A DNA stretch of 64,000 bases, from contig NZ_BMPQ01000031.1 of NCBI RefSeq assembly GCF_014647675.1, positions 1 to 64,000 on the forward strand, written 5' to 3'. Position 1 is the stretch's first letter. Every line of letters begins with the position of its first letter. The position numbers and the translations under genes were made by a program. Source of the stretch: Streptomyces flaveus. Its GTDB lineage: Bacteria > Actinomycetota > Actinomycetes > Streptomycetales > Streptomycetaceae. A model generated the notes under the pieces. It did not search any database and was not told the origin of the DNA. It saw only the letters and a program-made list of their open reading frames with translations. This document shows, one piece after another, positions 49,479-58,505 of this stretch.

Positions 49479-51317
49479 ATGGCTTTGCCGTCTTGGAAGA
49501 GTGCGCGGAACGGGCGAAGACTGCGCCCGGGATCCCGTTCCGATGCGAAGCCGGTGGAGCTCATCCCCGTGGTGCCGCTCGAGAAGCCGGCGGCGTGGAG
49601 CAGGACGTATGCCGAGCGCGATCCGATCCCCCATACCGCCGCCACGCGCCAGATCGCCGCATCCGTCCATGACCGGCCGCACCGGCTGAAGCAGCTGAAA
49701 GCGCTCCTGGGTCGCCAGCAGGACCGTGTGCTTCGTCGGCGGAATCGGGCCATTCCGCAGCTCGGTTCGTTCGCGGGTGAACAACTGGCGCGCTGGGCCC
49801 TGCGCGAGGTGCTGTTCGCGGACAAGCGGCCGGTGCCCTCGTACGGGTTCGAGCTCGCGCCCGTACTCAGCCACTGTGTCGCGGCGCGAAGGCAGTGGCG
49901 CTTGCGTGCCGCCGTGCTGGTCGCCGTGGTCGCCGTGACGTGCCTTCGGTATCCGTTCGGTGCGGCGGCCATCGCCGCGGTGGCGCTGCTGCACATGGCG
50001 CTCAGGGGCGGCAAGGTGCGGTGGATCCTGAGGTGGGGGACCACGTCGATCGTCTCGTTCGGGCTGCTCGGGCTCGCGGTCGTCGGGGTTTATCAACTGG
50101 TGGGCACCCATGCGCCGTTGCTCCGCCAGGCAGTGAGGCAGGGCGAACGGGCGGCCCTGCTGCTGGCGTTGGCCGTCACCGCCGTCTACGCACTGGACCG
50201 GTGGGTGGCCTGGGGATACGTCCTCGCGGTCCGGGAAGGGCGCAAGAGGATCGGCGACAGGCCATATGCCGCTCCGCTGGCCGCCAGGAAGATCAAAACG
50301 ATCAAGGTGACGGAGACCTGGCAGTCCATCGCCTACCAGAGGTATCAGAAGCAGGACCGGTTCGTCGGTGCGGGCCTTTTGATCATGCAGAAGGCATCGT
50401 CGCGCATTCAACTCAAGGCAGCCGGCGGAAGCGACGAGGACGACGGCCGGAAGCAGAATCACGACGAACTGGACGGGCTGAGGGACTTCGAAGCGGACGA
50501 GCTGATGGACCAGGTCCGGGACGAACTCGAGCGGTTGCGCGAAGTCCTCATCGAAACCCACTCCCTCCCCAACTGCGATGTCTCGGAGATGCTCGGCGTT
50601 CCGGAGTTGCGGTGGAAGGAGATGCCCGCTGCTGAGGCGGCGACATGGCCGGAAGCGGACGAGATGGTCCGTGGCGCGCGAGGCGCACCGTCCGGCGTGG
50701 TGGCGCGCCGCTATCTCGCGGCGCAGGTGGTCGGCTGGGACGGGGACATCGTAGTCACGGTCTTCGCCCATGCGGCACTCGAGGGCCGCACCCTGCATTT
50801 CGTCACCCGACCTCACATCATGACGCCTCTTCTCAAAGAGACGGCCGTCGGAGCGCGTGGGGGCTGGGAACTCGCCGGTGATCTGGCGCTGGTCCCGCTG
50901 CATGCGGTGGGTGATGCGGTGGACCTGGCCCACCGGGCGTACCAGGTGGTGCGGCACAACCTACGGCCGGCGAAGACCGATGACTGGGCGCTGACCATGG
51001 CGGTCGACGACGAGGACAAAGGGAATCCCGTCAGCCTGCGCGAATACTGCTCCCGGACGAGCGTCGAGGACATGCACCAGTGGGAGGACGTGCTGCGTCA
51101 TGTCTCGATCCTCCAGACCTGGATGTTCGCCAGGGTGCGGGTGTTCCTCCACGAGCACGGGGCTGATCTCGGCGAGTTCGACAAGCAGCTGTCGAGCGTC
51201 ATCAACCAGACGATCACCATCGGCAACAACAACACAGTGATGACGGCCTCGGCAGGCAAGGGCAGCACTCAGACCGGAGCGGAGAAGGCGCCGGCCAAAC
51301 CGAACACCAAGGGGTGA
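49479..51317 (+). CDS. Membrane protein with C-terminal amyloid-like Gly-Asn motif
   Basis: 612 residues; family not recognised. A basic N-terminal domain is followed by about four membrane helices (residues ~143-177, 189-212, 224-250), an acidic/charged helical region (DELMDQVRDELERLREVL) and a soluble domain. The last ~35 residues contain INQTITIGNNNTVMTASAG, then a Lys/Gly/Ala tail, resembling short amyloid signalling motifs. ATG 49479 has GGGGGAG 5 bases upstream; the frame is open from 49338. The downstream gene, 2 bases away, has a comparable motif at its N terminus. Confidence 0.75.
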   Translation: MALPSWKSARNGRRLRPGSRSDAKPVELIPVVPLEKPAAWSRTYAERDPIPHTAATRQIAASVHDRPHRLKQLKALLGRQQDRVLRRRNRAIPQLGSFAGEQLARWALREVLFADKRPVPSYGFELAPVLSHCVAARRQWRLRAAVLVAVVAVTCLRYPFGAAAIAAVALLHMALRGGKVRWILRWGTTSIVSFGLLGLAVVGVYQLVGTHAPLLRQAVRQGERAALLLALAVTAVYALDRWVAWGYVLAVREGRKRIGDRPYAAPLAARKIKTIKVTETWQSIAYQRYQKQDRFVGAGLLIMQKASSRIQLKAAGGSDEDDGRKQNHDELDGLRDFEADELMDQVRDELERLREVLIETHSLPNCDVSEMLGVPELRWKEMPAAEAATWPEADEMVRGARGAPSGVVARRYLAAQVVGWDGDIVVTVFAHAALEGRTLHFVTRPHIMTPLLKETAVGARGGWELAGDLALVPLHAVGDAVDLAHRAYQVVRHNLRPAKTDDWALTMAVDDEDKGNPVSLREYCSRTSVEDMHQWEDVLRHVSILQTWMFARVRVFLHEHGADLGEFDKQLSSVINQTITIGNNNTVMTASAGKGSTQTGAEKAPAKPNTKG

Positions 51318-51319
51318 GC

Positions 51320-51715
51320 ATGGCACTGCGACGAGGACAACGGCAGGACCCGGTGAGCAACCGCACCGAAGTGAGCGGCAGCGGCAACCATGTCATCTCC
51401 GGGGCGTCGGGGGGCGACCTGGAGCAGAACCTGGTGTCCGCGGACATCCCCGAAGGGGATCTGAAGCTCGAGGCCGCCAAGGCGCGACTCGACGCGCTGC
51501 GCACGGCGCTGAGGGATCATGCGGGCGAGGTCGACGACATCGACCAGTGCCAGGCGGCAGTCACCCTGATCGACGGACAGCTGAACACGGGGCAACCCCA
51601 GCAGCCGATGCTGAACGTGGCCCTGGGCGGTCTGCTCGCCGCCATCGGCTCCGCCGCTGATGTCCTCGCTGTCGCCGAAGCCCTGCGAGAAGCGATAAGC
51701 GGCCTGTTCCTGTGA
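51320..51715 (+). CDS. Small protein with N-terminal amyloid-like motif
   Basis: 131 residues; family not recognised. Near the N terminus it reads NRTEVSGSGNHVISGASGG, a Gly/Asn beta-type motif like the C terminus of the preceding membrane protein. A helical middle follows, and the C terminus is hydrophobic (LNVALGGLLAAIGSAADVLA) and amphipathic, possibly membrane-active. ATG 51320 has AAGGGG 7 bases upstream; GTG 51314 would overlap the previous stop. Confidence 0.75.
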   Translation: MALRRGQRQDPVSNRTEVSGSGNHVISGASGGDLEQNLVSADIPEGDLKLEAAKARLDALRTALRDHAGEVDDIDQCQAAVTLIDGQLNTGQPQQPMLNVALGGLLAAIGSAADVLAVAEALREAISGLFL

Positions 51716-51772
51716 CCTGTCGAGCGCCACCTTCGTCGACCGCTCGGCAGGCGCGGCGGGACAGGGCCAGAT

Positions 51773-51837
51773 GAACGACTGTGCCCCGCATCGGAGTTGG
51801 GCCCGGGTGCGGGGCACGGTGGTGTGAGCGGTCAGGC
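51773..51837. repeat. 65-bp terminator-like repeat, copy 2
   Basis: Same element as at 41327-41391, same orientation, about 7 mismatches: TGAACGACTGTGCCCCGCA, a short loop, then GTGCGGGGCACGGTG and CGGTCAGG. Its hairpin sits just beyond the 3' end of the secreted-hydrolase gene, matching copy 1 at the DUF397 gene. Confidence 0.85.
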
Positions 51838-51838
51838 C

Positions 51839-53263
51839 TCAGCGGGTCGTGGCGAGCACTTTGTGCAGGAACCCCGCAAGTGTGTGCGTCGCCGTGTTGT
51901 GAGCTGGCGCGGCGAACAGCGGGTCCAGGTGATTCATGCCGTTGTCCAATTCGTAGAGTCCGTACGGCACTCTGGAGTCGGTCGCGACCTTGCGGGCCGC
52001 CTCCAGGACCGTGCCCTTGGAGTAGCTGGTACCGAAGGCGTAGAGCGGTACGTCGATCCCGGTGCCGTGGTGCAGGCGCAGGCCCAGGGAGCGGGTGAGG
52101 TCGGTGTCGGCGTAGACGTCGGCGACGTCGAGGTCCACGGACAGCCGGGCGGGCCAGTACCACTCCCAGACGCCCGGTACCGGACCGGCGTACGCCTCGG
52201 CGACGCGCGAGATCGGCGTGATCCCCGCATCCACCCAGCCACGTACGCCCTCGCTGTCCGCGCTCTCGGCGAAGTGCCCCGAGTGGACGGTGATGTCGTT
52301 GGGCCAGCCGAACCCGGCGTCGACGAGGAGGCCGAGCAGGGCCGCGTTGCTGACCGGGAACGAGGGCCGCAGGGCGTCCGGCAGGCGGGGCTGGAGCACG
52401 GAGCGGGCGCCCGGATTCTGCTGGGCGTACCATCCGGCGAGCTGGTACCAGATCTGAGTGCTCTCGGCCCGGCCGCCCAGCCCGACCCCGGTCAGGGTCA
52501 TGTCGAAGACAGCCCCGCCGTCGATCGCCGCGAGTCGCTGCCGGACCTCTTCCGGCGAGTCCTGCACGGGCGTACCGGTCCCGTCGAATGCCCCGAGCAC
52601 CCCGCCGTCGATCACTGCGAGGCCGGCCAGATCGCGGAACCCGGGGTGCCCCGCGAAGTCCCAGGCGGCGTACGCCAGTGCACTGGTGGCGCCCCAGGAG
52701 TGACCGCCCAGCACCACGCGCCGGCTCCCGCCGGCCCGGGCGGCGAGCACGACCGTACGGAGGTCGTCGAGGGTGAGTGCCAGTCCCCACTTGGCGGCGA
52801 AGGCGGAAGCGGCCGGGTCCTGGGAGCGGTAGTGGCCATCGAGGTAGTAGGAAGCGGGGTCGGAGCGGCCGAACCCGGTCCGGTCGGTCAGGTTCTCCTC
52901 CCTGCGGTCGAATGCCCACACCTGTATCCCGGGCACGGCCGCGACCAGGTCTCTCGCCATGAGCCGGAAATCATTGGCGGCCCCGAACATTCCCGGCACC
53001 AGCACCAGCACGGTGGCGGCGTTCCGGGGACCGATCTTGAGGACGTGTACACGGTCGGTGGGGGTGGGGCCACCGCCGGGGGCGACGGGTATCGCGGTGT
53101 ACTGCTCGGGGAGCGTTGCCCGGCCGGTGTGGGAGGTGCGGCCTCCGGCGGACGCAGCCTGTGCGGTCCCGGTCGCTCCTGCGGCCAGCGCGACGCCGCT
53201 CAGCAAGGTCCCGCCGAGCAGAGTCCTGCGGGATGGATTTCCGCGCGTCGGACGGTTCGTCAT
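51839..53263 (-). CDS. Tat-exported alpha/beta hydrolase
   Basis: 474 residues. Tat signal (SRRTLLGGTLLSG, then AQA cleavage at about residue 35). Nucleophile elbow GGHSWGATSAL, oxyanion region LVPGMFGAANDF, and Asn/His near the C terminus (NGMNHLDPLFAAPAH) supplying the catalytic His. Substrate unknown; a secreted esterase or lipase-like role fits. ATG 53263 precedes the twin-arginine motif. Divergent from the metal-transport genes. Confidence 0.85.
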   Translation of the reverse strand: MTNRPTRGNPSRRTLLGGTLLSGVALAAGATGTAQAASAGGRTSHTGRATLPEQYTAIPVAPGGGPTPTDRVHVLKIGPRNAATVLVLVPGMFGAANDFRLMARDLVAAVPGIQVWAFDRREENLTDRTGFGRSDPASYYLDGHYRSQDPAASAFAAKWGLALTLDDLRTVVLAARAGGSRRVVLGGHSWGATSALAYAAWDFAGHPGFRDLAGLAVIDGGVLGAFDGTGTPVQDSPEEVRQRLAAIDGGAVFDMTLTGVGLGGRAESTQIWYQLAGWYAQQNPGARSVLQPRLPDALRPSFPVSNAALLGLLVDAGFGWPNDITVHSGHFAESADSEGVRGWVDAGITPISRVAEAYAGPVPGVWEWYWPARLSVDLDVADVYADTDLTRSLGLRLHHGTGIDVPLYAFGTSYSKGTVLEAARKVATDSRVPYGLYELDNGMNHLDPLFAAPAHNTATHTLAGFLHKVLATTR

Positions 53264-53483
53264 TTTCGGTCGTGTCCTTGGAAGTTGGGGGGTGAGACAC
53301 CGATGGTCCCCACCTTCTCGCGAGCCCCGGGCGGGCCTCGCGCCGGGGTAGCCCCCAGGGACTCCGGCTCTACCTGTGGAATCTGGCGTCGACACCGATA
53401 CGGCTGATGCGCGATGTCCACCATGGGACGAGAATGGACATACCGCATCGAAGACGGTCGAACCCGCTCCGCGGAAGGAGACC

Positions 53484-53792
53484 ATGATGCATCCCGCCGC
53501 TCTCACAGGTGCGGCCCTGGGCCGCATCACGCACTACGCCTTGTCCGGAACCGCCGGGGTCCTGGTTCTGCGAGGAGCCGCCAGGGTCGCGCCCAAGGCG
53601 AAACCCGCGGCCCGCAGGCTTCTGGTCAGCGGAATCGCCGGTGGCATCACGACGGGGCGGCGGCTCGGGGAGGCTGCCGAGGAGGCCCGTCTGAAGGCCG
53701 GAGACCTGCTGGCGGAGGCCAGGGAGCAGCTGGGTGAGGAGGCGCCGCCGCCCTCGGCGGTCGGTGTCGAGGAACACGACCACGAGCACTGA
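53484..53792 (+). CDS. PacL-like metallochaperone (DUF1490)
   Basis: 102 residues. N-terminal hydrophobic segment (GRITHYALSGTAGVLVLRGAA), Lys/Arg-Ala helix and a charged C terminus ending HDHEH, a candidate metal-binding motif. DUF1490/PacL proteins of mycobacteria sit upstream of and assist P1B-type ATPases such as CtpC; the next gene is such an ATPase 28 bases away. GGAAGGAG precedes tandem ATGs 53484 and 53487; the second has better spacing. Confidence 0.85.
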   Translation: MMHPAALTGAALGRITHYALSGTAGVLVLRGAARVAPKAKPAARRLLVSGIAGGITTGRRLGEAAEEARLKAGDLLAEAREQLGEEAPPPSAVGVEEHDHEH

Positions 53793-53820
53793 GCACGAGC
53801 ACCGAGTGGGCATCTGAGAG

Positions 53821-56088
53821 ATGGTCGCCATGTCCGGCACGAGCCCGCGATCCGCACCCGGCGACGTCGCTGTTCCCGGTCCGGCCTCCGGCCCCGGCCC
53901 CGGCTCCGGGGTGGTGGTGCGGTCCGCCGCCGCGGGCCGCGTACGGCTGATGGTTCCCTGGCTGCGGGCGCGGCCGGGCTGCGCCGGACTCGTCGATGAG
54001 CGGTTCGCCGATCTGCCGGGTTTCCGGGCGCTGCGGATCTTCCCGCGGACCGGCGCCGTGATCGTCTGGGTCCAGTCCGACCTGGTCGACGTGGACCGGC
54101 TGGTCGCCGCCCTCGCCGAGGCGCCGCCGCCGGGGGTGCCCGCCAGAGCCAGCCGTTCCGTGCCCGACTCCTCCACGGGGGAGGTCGCGCGGCTGGTGGT
54201 CGGCGGTGCGGTGCTCGCCCTGCTGGGACTGCGGCGACTGCTCGGCCGGTCCCCGTGGACCCCGGCGGGCTCGGCCGGCTTCCTCGGTGCGGTCACCGTC
54301 TTCACCGGGCTGCCGTTCTTCCGCGGCGCCGCACGCACCCTCGGCGGCAGACGCCATGTGGGCACCGATCTGCTGGTGACCACGGCGACCGTCATCTCAC
54401 TCGTCCTGCGCGAGAACGTGGTCGCGCTGATGGTGCTGTGGCTGCTCAACATCGGCGAGTTCCTGCAGGCCATCACCCTGCGGCGGACCCGGCGCGCCAT
54501 CGAGGAACTCCTCTCCATCGGCGAGGAGCGCGTCTGGCTGGTCCGCGACGGCGTGGAGGTGGAGATCGATCTCGCGGACGTCAGGACCGGGGACGTGGTC
54601 GCGGTCTACGAACACCACCGCATCCCCGTCGACGGCATCACCGAGTCCGGCGAGGCGCTGGTGGACCAAGCGGCGATCACCGGCGAGGCGCTCCCGGTGT
54701 ACGTGCAGCCCGGCACCGAGGTCTACGCGGGCACCCTCGTCTCCACCGGCTCCCTGACCGTACGGGCCACCTCGGTCGGACAGGACACGGTCGTCGGGCG
54801 GATCATCAGCCGGGTCGAGGAGGCGCAGGCAGACCGGGCCCCGATCCAGACCGTCGCCGCCGCCTTCACGCGCCGCTTCGTGCCCGTCTCGTTCGCCCTC
54901 GCCGGGATCACGTACGTGCTGACCCGGGACGCCCGGCGGGCGATGACCATGCTGCTGATCGCCTGCCCGTGCGCCGCGGGCCTGGCCACCCCGACCGCGA
55001 TCAGCGCGGCCATCGGCAACGGCGCCCGCCGGGGCACCCTCATCAAGGGCGGCACCCACCTGGAAGGGATCGGCCGCGTCACGGCCGTGGTCTTCGACAA
55101 GACCGGCACCCTCACCCTCGGCCGCCCCCTGGTCACCAGCGTGGTGCAGCTCGACGAGGCGTTCACCACCGACCAGATACTGAGCCTGGCCGCCTCCGGC
55201 GAGCTGCACGCACGGCACCCGCTCGCCGAGGCCATCGTCCGGCGTACCGAGGAACAGCACCTGCACATCCCGATCCACCAGGCCTGCGAGGTCGTCCTCG
55301 GCATGGGCGTACGCGCCGAACTCGACGGCACCCGCCTGCTGGTGGGCAGCCCCGCCCTGCTGCGCCGCCATGGCCTGGAACTCTCCGAGGTGGCCGAGGC
55401 ATGGACCAGCCGGCTGCGCGCCGGAGGCGAGACTGTCATCTGCCTCGCCCACGACGAGAAGCTGATCGGCATGCTCGGCCTGTCCGACGCGGTACGCGGC
55501 GGAGCCGACACCGTCGTCCGCCAGCTGACCGACCTTGGAGTGACCCGCATCATCCTGCTGACCGGCGACGCACCCGAGACCGCCCAGGCCGTCGCCGACA
55601 CCCTCGGCATCACGGAGGTGCACGCCCACGCGCTGCCCGAGGCCAAGCTCCAGCTGATCCGCGACCTCCAGGCGGAGGGGCACAGCGTGGCGATGGTCGG
55701 CGACGGCACCAACGACGCCCCCGCACTGGCGCTCGCCGACGTCGGCATCGTCATGGGCGCCCACTCCTCCCATGTCGCGCTGGAAACCGCCGACATCGCC
55801 CTGGCCGGAAACGACCTGCGCAACGTCGCCGCCGTCGTGGAACTCAGCCGGCACACCCTGCGCGTCGTACGGCAGAACTACACCCTGTCCATCGGCGTGA
55901 ACCTCGTCGGCCTCATCGCGGGCGCCGGCGGCTCCATCAACCCCGTACTGGCCGCCCTGCTCCACAACACCAGCAGCATCGCCGTGGTCGCCAACTCCGC
56001 CCGGCTCGTGGGCCATAAGCCCCATCTGCCGAGCGATGCCGCCGCACGGCTGCGGGCCGCACCGCTCGAGGAGCGGCGGGTGCGCTGA
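53821..56088 (+). CDS. Heavy-metal P1B-type ATPase (CtpC-like)
   Basis: 755 residues. The N-terminal HMA-like fold lacks CxxC. Membrane helices include the CPC motif IACPCAAGLATPTA; phosphorylation DKTGTLTLG; HP motif ARHPLAEAI; nucleotide-binding GDGTNDAPAL; and a final pair of helices (NLVGLIAGAGGSINPVL). With the PacL-like protein it resembles the mycobacterial CtpC-PacL1 export pair, suggesting Mn2+/Zn2+ efflux. ATG 53830 is an alternative start. Confidence 0.93.
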   Translation: MVAMSGTSPRSAPGDVAVPGPASGPGPGSGVVVRSAAAGRVRLMVPWLRARPGCAGLVDERFADLPGFRALRIFPRTGAVIVWVQSDLVDVDRLVAALAEAPPPGVPARASRSVPDSSTGEVARLVVGGAVLALLGLRRLLGRSPWTPAGSAGFLGAVTVFTGLPFFRGAARTLGGRRHVGTDLLVTTATVISLVLRENVVALMVLWLLNIGEFLQAITLRRTRRAIEELLSIGEERVWLVRDGVEVEIDLADVRTGDVVAVYEHHRIPVDGITESGEALVDQAAITGEALPVYVQPGTEVYAGTLVSTGSLTVRATSVGQDTVVGRIISRVEEAQADRAPIQTVAAAFTRRFVPVSFALAGITYVLTRDARRAMTMLLIACPCAAGLATPTAISAAIGNGARRGTLIKGGTHLEGIGRVTAVVFDKTGTLTLGRPLVTSVVQLDEAFTTDQILSLAASGELHARHPLAEAIVRRTEEQHLHIPIHQACEVVLGMGVRAELDGTRLLVGSPALLRRHGLELSEVAEAWTSRLRAGGETVICLAHDEKLIGMLGLSDAVRGGADTVVRQLTDLGVTRIILLTGDAPETAQAVADTLGITEVHAHALPEAKLQLIRDLQAEGHSVAMVGDGTNDAPALALADVGIVMGAHSSHVALETADIALAGNDLRNVAAVVELSRHTLRVVRQNYTLSIGVNLVGLIAGAGGSINPVLAALLHNTSSIAVVANSARLVGHKPHLPSDAAARLRAAPLEERRVR

Positions 56089-56105
56089 CCCACCAGCAGG
56101 GAGCT

Positions 56106-57391
56106 TCAGGAAGGCGTGACGGTCAGTACGCGGTTGAGCGCGCCGTCGACGCCGCACAACCGGGTGGTTTCGGCGAGGAGTTCGTCGTCCGCGTCGGGTG
56201 CGGCGAGGCGCAGGTTCTCGGCGAGGGTGCCGTGGAAGAGGTAGGTCTCCTGGGAGACGATGGCGATGCCCTGTCGCAGTGAGTCGAGCGCGTACGCGGC
56301 CACGTCGTGGCCGTCAACGGTGATCCGGCCCTGCTGCGGGTCGCGGTGCCGCAGGAGCAGGGCGAGCAGGGTGGACTTGCCGGCGCCGGAAGGGCCGACG
56401 ATGGCGGTGGTGCGCCCGGCCTCGGCGGTGAAGGTGACCTCGCGAAGGGCGGGTGCCTCAGCACCGTCGTAGCTGAACTCCACCTGTTCGAAACGTACTT
56501 GGGGCGGATCCGGCCAGTGCGCTCGTGCCGTTCCGGTGTCGGGGACCTGGGGTTCGGCGGTGCTCAGCGCCGCGAGTCCGTCCGCAGCCGACACTCCCAG
56601 GTACCCGGCGTGCCACTCGCGGGACAGGTCGCGTACGGGCCTGAAGCACTCGGAGGCCAGGAGCAGCACCGGATAGGTGCCGGTCGGCGTGGTCGATCCG
56701 GTGACGGCCGACCAGCAGGCGAGCAGCGCGGCGGCCACGGTGCCGCCCTGGATGGCCAGGTCGGTGAGTCCGGTGTCGACCAGCGACACACGGAGCTTGG
56801 CGACGGTGGCCCGGTGCAGCGCCGCCGAGCGTTCCTCCAGCCGCTCGCGGGTGCGTCCCACGGCGCCCGCGGCCCGCAGCGCGGGCATGCCCTGCAGCGC
56901 TTCGAGGTAGTCGGCGCCCAGTCCCTCGTACATGTCCCAGTGTTCCTTGCCGCGCTTGGCGAGGAGCCGGTCCCAGGCGCGCGGCCCGAACAGGCCGAGC
57001 AGCAGGGCGGGTACGAGGCCGAGGAGGGCGACCGGTTCCACGGCGGCCAGGGCGGCGAGCAGCAGGGGCGGCACGGTGAGGGTGATGAGGAGTTGCGGCA
57101 GGTAGCGGGAGACGTAGGCGTCGACGCCCTCGACTCCGTCGACGAGGGGGTGCGGACGGCTCCTGCACGCGCGGTCGTCAGATGCGCGGGTCCCAACCGC
57201 CCGAGTTGGGCGAGGAGTTCGTCCCGCAGCCGCACCCGGACCCGCGCCCCTGCACGGGTGGCGGTACGCCGCTGCCAGTAGCCGAGCCCCGCGCGGGCGG
57301 CGACGACGCCGAGCACCCCGCCGAGGAGCAGCGGGAGCCGGGCCGCGTCGCCCCGGGCCGCGTCGGCGAGCGCCGCGAAACGCCGGCTCAC
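56106..57391 (-). pseudogene. ABC exporter (CydD/IrtA-like), frameshifted and truncated
   Basis: GTG 57391 starts an N-terminal part (SRRFAALADAARGDAARLPL ... LGRLGPAHLTTARAGAVRT) in one frame. Homology continues in the next frame from PLVDGVEGVDAYVSRYLPQ, so one base is missing near the C5 run at 57146-57150. The ATPase part keeps Walker A GPSGAGKSTLL and the Q-loop but stops at 56106, before LSGGQ, Walker B and the H-loop. A functional transporter is not possible. Confidence 0.85.
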
Positions 57392-57600
57392 CGGGCCTCC
57401 TCCGACGCGGTCGCCCCACCGGACGGGAGGCGGGTGCCGGAAGGACCGTCCGGCCGGGGAGACTTCGGCCTCCGCTTTCCCGACCGGAGCAGGGCGACAC
57501 CGACGGGCACGCCGAACAGGGACGTCCAGGCACCGACCGGTACCTCCACGGGCGGGCCTGTGTCGACGAGCGCCGGGGCGAGTTGCCGGCGCTCGCTCGC
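57388..57600 (-). pseudogene. FecCD-type iron/siderophore permease remnant
   Basis: Frame ending with TGA at 57388, overlapping the ABC-exporter start (GTGA). Only the C-terminal piece is recognisable: ERRQLAPAL, then EVPVGAWTSLFGVPVGVALLR, matching the last helix of FecCD permeases. The segment between seems shortened. It pairs with the broken exporter as the remains of a siderophore system. Confidence 0.65.
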
Positions 57601-57714
57601 ACCGCCTCGCGCCTCGATGGCCATGCCCTGGTGGTGTACGTGTACGACGCCCGGGACTGGCACTGACGAAGACCGGGTCATCACCGCAGCCGGGAATGCC
57701 TCGGCGCCCTCGGA

Positions 57715-58344
57715 TCAGGCCGTCAGGAACTTCCTGCCCGCGGCCGCGCCCGCCGCGGCGTCCGGGCCGCCCTTGCCGATGACCGCAGCCACGTGTTCTT
57801 CCGTGATGTCGGCGTCCGCGGCGATCAGCGCGTCGATGGCGTCCTGGGGAGCGGCCGTACCGTCGAGCCTCGGGGCGGTCCGGGTGAACCCGACGATGCG
57901 CTCGTGGGTTCTCTCCACGGTCAGGGCGGGCAGGCCCACGCTGTGGAACCCGTCGTCGAGGCCGCACTCGGCGCGCCTCCAGCCGTCGGCGTCGAAGCCG
58001 TAGACGAAGCCCACGTAAAGGCCCGTGTCCAAGGTCCGCTGCACCACGGGCTGCCACCAGTCCGGCGCGTCGGCAAGCAGGTCGGTCTCTTCCTCATCGA
58101 AGTACTCGGCAGCGGCGCCGTAGTACGTCTGCGAATACTCATGGTCGTGACCGACCAGGACGGCGCGGCCCGCACCGAGGTGATGCAGATCCAGCCAGTT
58201 GCCGCCGCTGTCGTCGAAGTGCCACACGGAGCCGTCGGCGTGGCACGTGCCTCCCCGCCTCCCGGCGGCGCAGACCGCCGCGAACGCTGCCCAGCGGCCG
58301 CGCAACTGTCCCGGTGTGGGCAGGCCCAAGGTCACAAGTCCCAT
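57715..58344 (-). CDS. Hypothetical protein with Asp/Glu-rich C terminus
   Basis: 209 residues; family not recognised with certainty. It starts MGLVTLGLPTPGQLRGRWAA, then HADGSVWHFDDSGGNWLDLHHLG, LVGHDHEYSQTYYG, FDEEETDLLADAPDWWQ and a C-terminal Ala-rich helix. It looks cytosolic and has no catalytic motif I can name. The start ATG 58344 has GAGAGG about 11 bases upstream. Confidence 0.6.
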   Translation of the reverse strand: MGLVTLGLPTPGQLRGRWAAFAAVCAAGRRGGTCHADGSVWHFDDSGGNWLDLHHLGAGRAVLVGHDHEYSQTYYGAAAEYFDEEETDLLADAPDWWQPVVQRTLDTGLYVGFVYGFDADGWRRAECGLDDGFHSVGLPALTVERTHERIVGFTRTAPRLDGTAAPQDAIDALIAADADITEEHVAAVIGKGGPDAAAGAAAGRKFLTA

Positions 58345-58433
58345 GGCGGTCGCTGCCTCTCTGTATCTGTCGCCGTCAGGAGATCGCCCGTAACGCCCAC
58401 ACCGCACCTGACGCGGACGCCCAAAACCGCAGC

Positions 58434-58505
58434 TCAGGAGCCCTTCCCCACCGGCCCCAGCACCGCCACGCACTCCACATGATGCGTCAGCGGGAAGTTG
58501 TTGCC
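58434..58505 (-). pseudogene. RNA (uracil) methyltransferase remnant, TrmA/RumA-like
   Basis: The frame ends NNFPLTHHVECVAVLGPVGKGS; the PLTHHVECVAVL part closely matches the C terminus of RumA-type 23S rRNA methyltransferases (PMTHHVECVAVLEP). Nothing upstream in this frame fits the rest of that family, so only a C-terminal relic remains. Confidence 0.6.
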
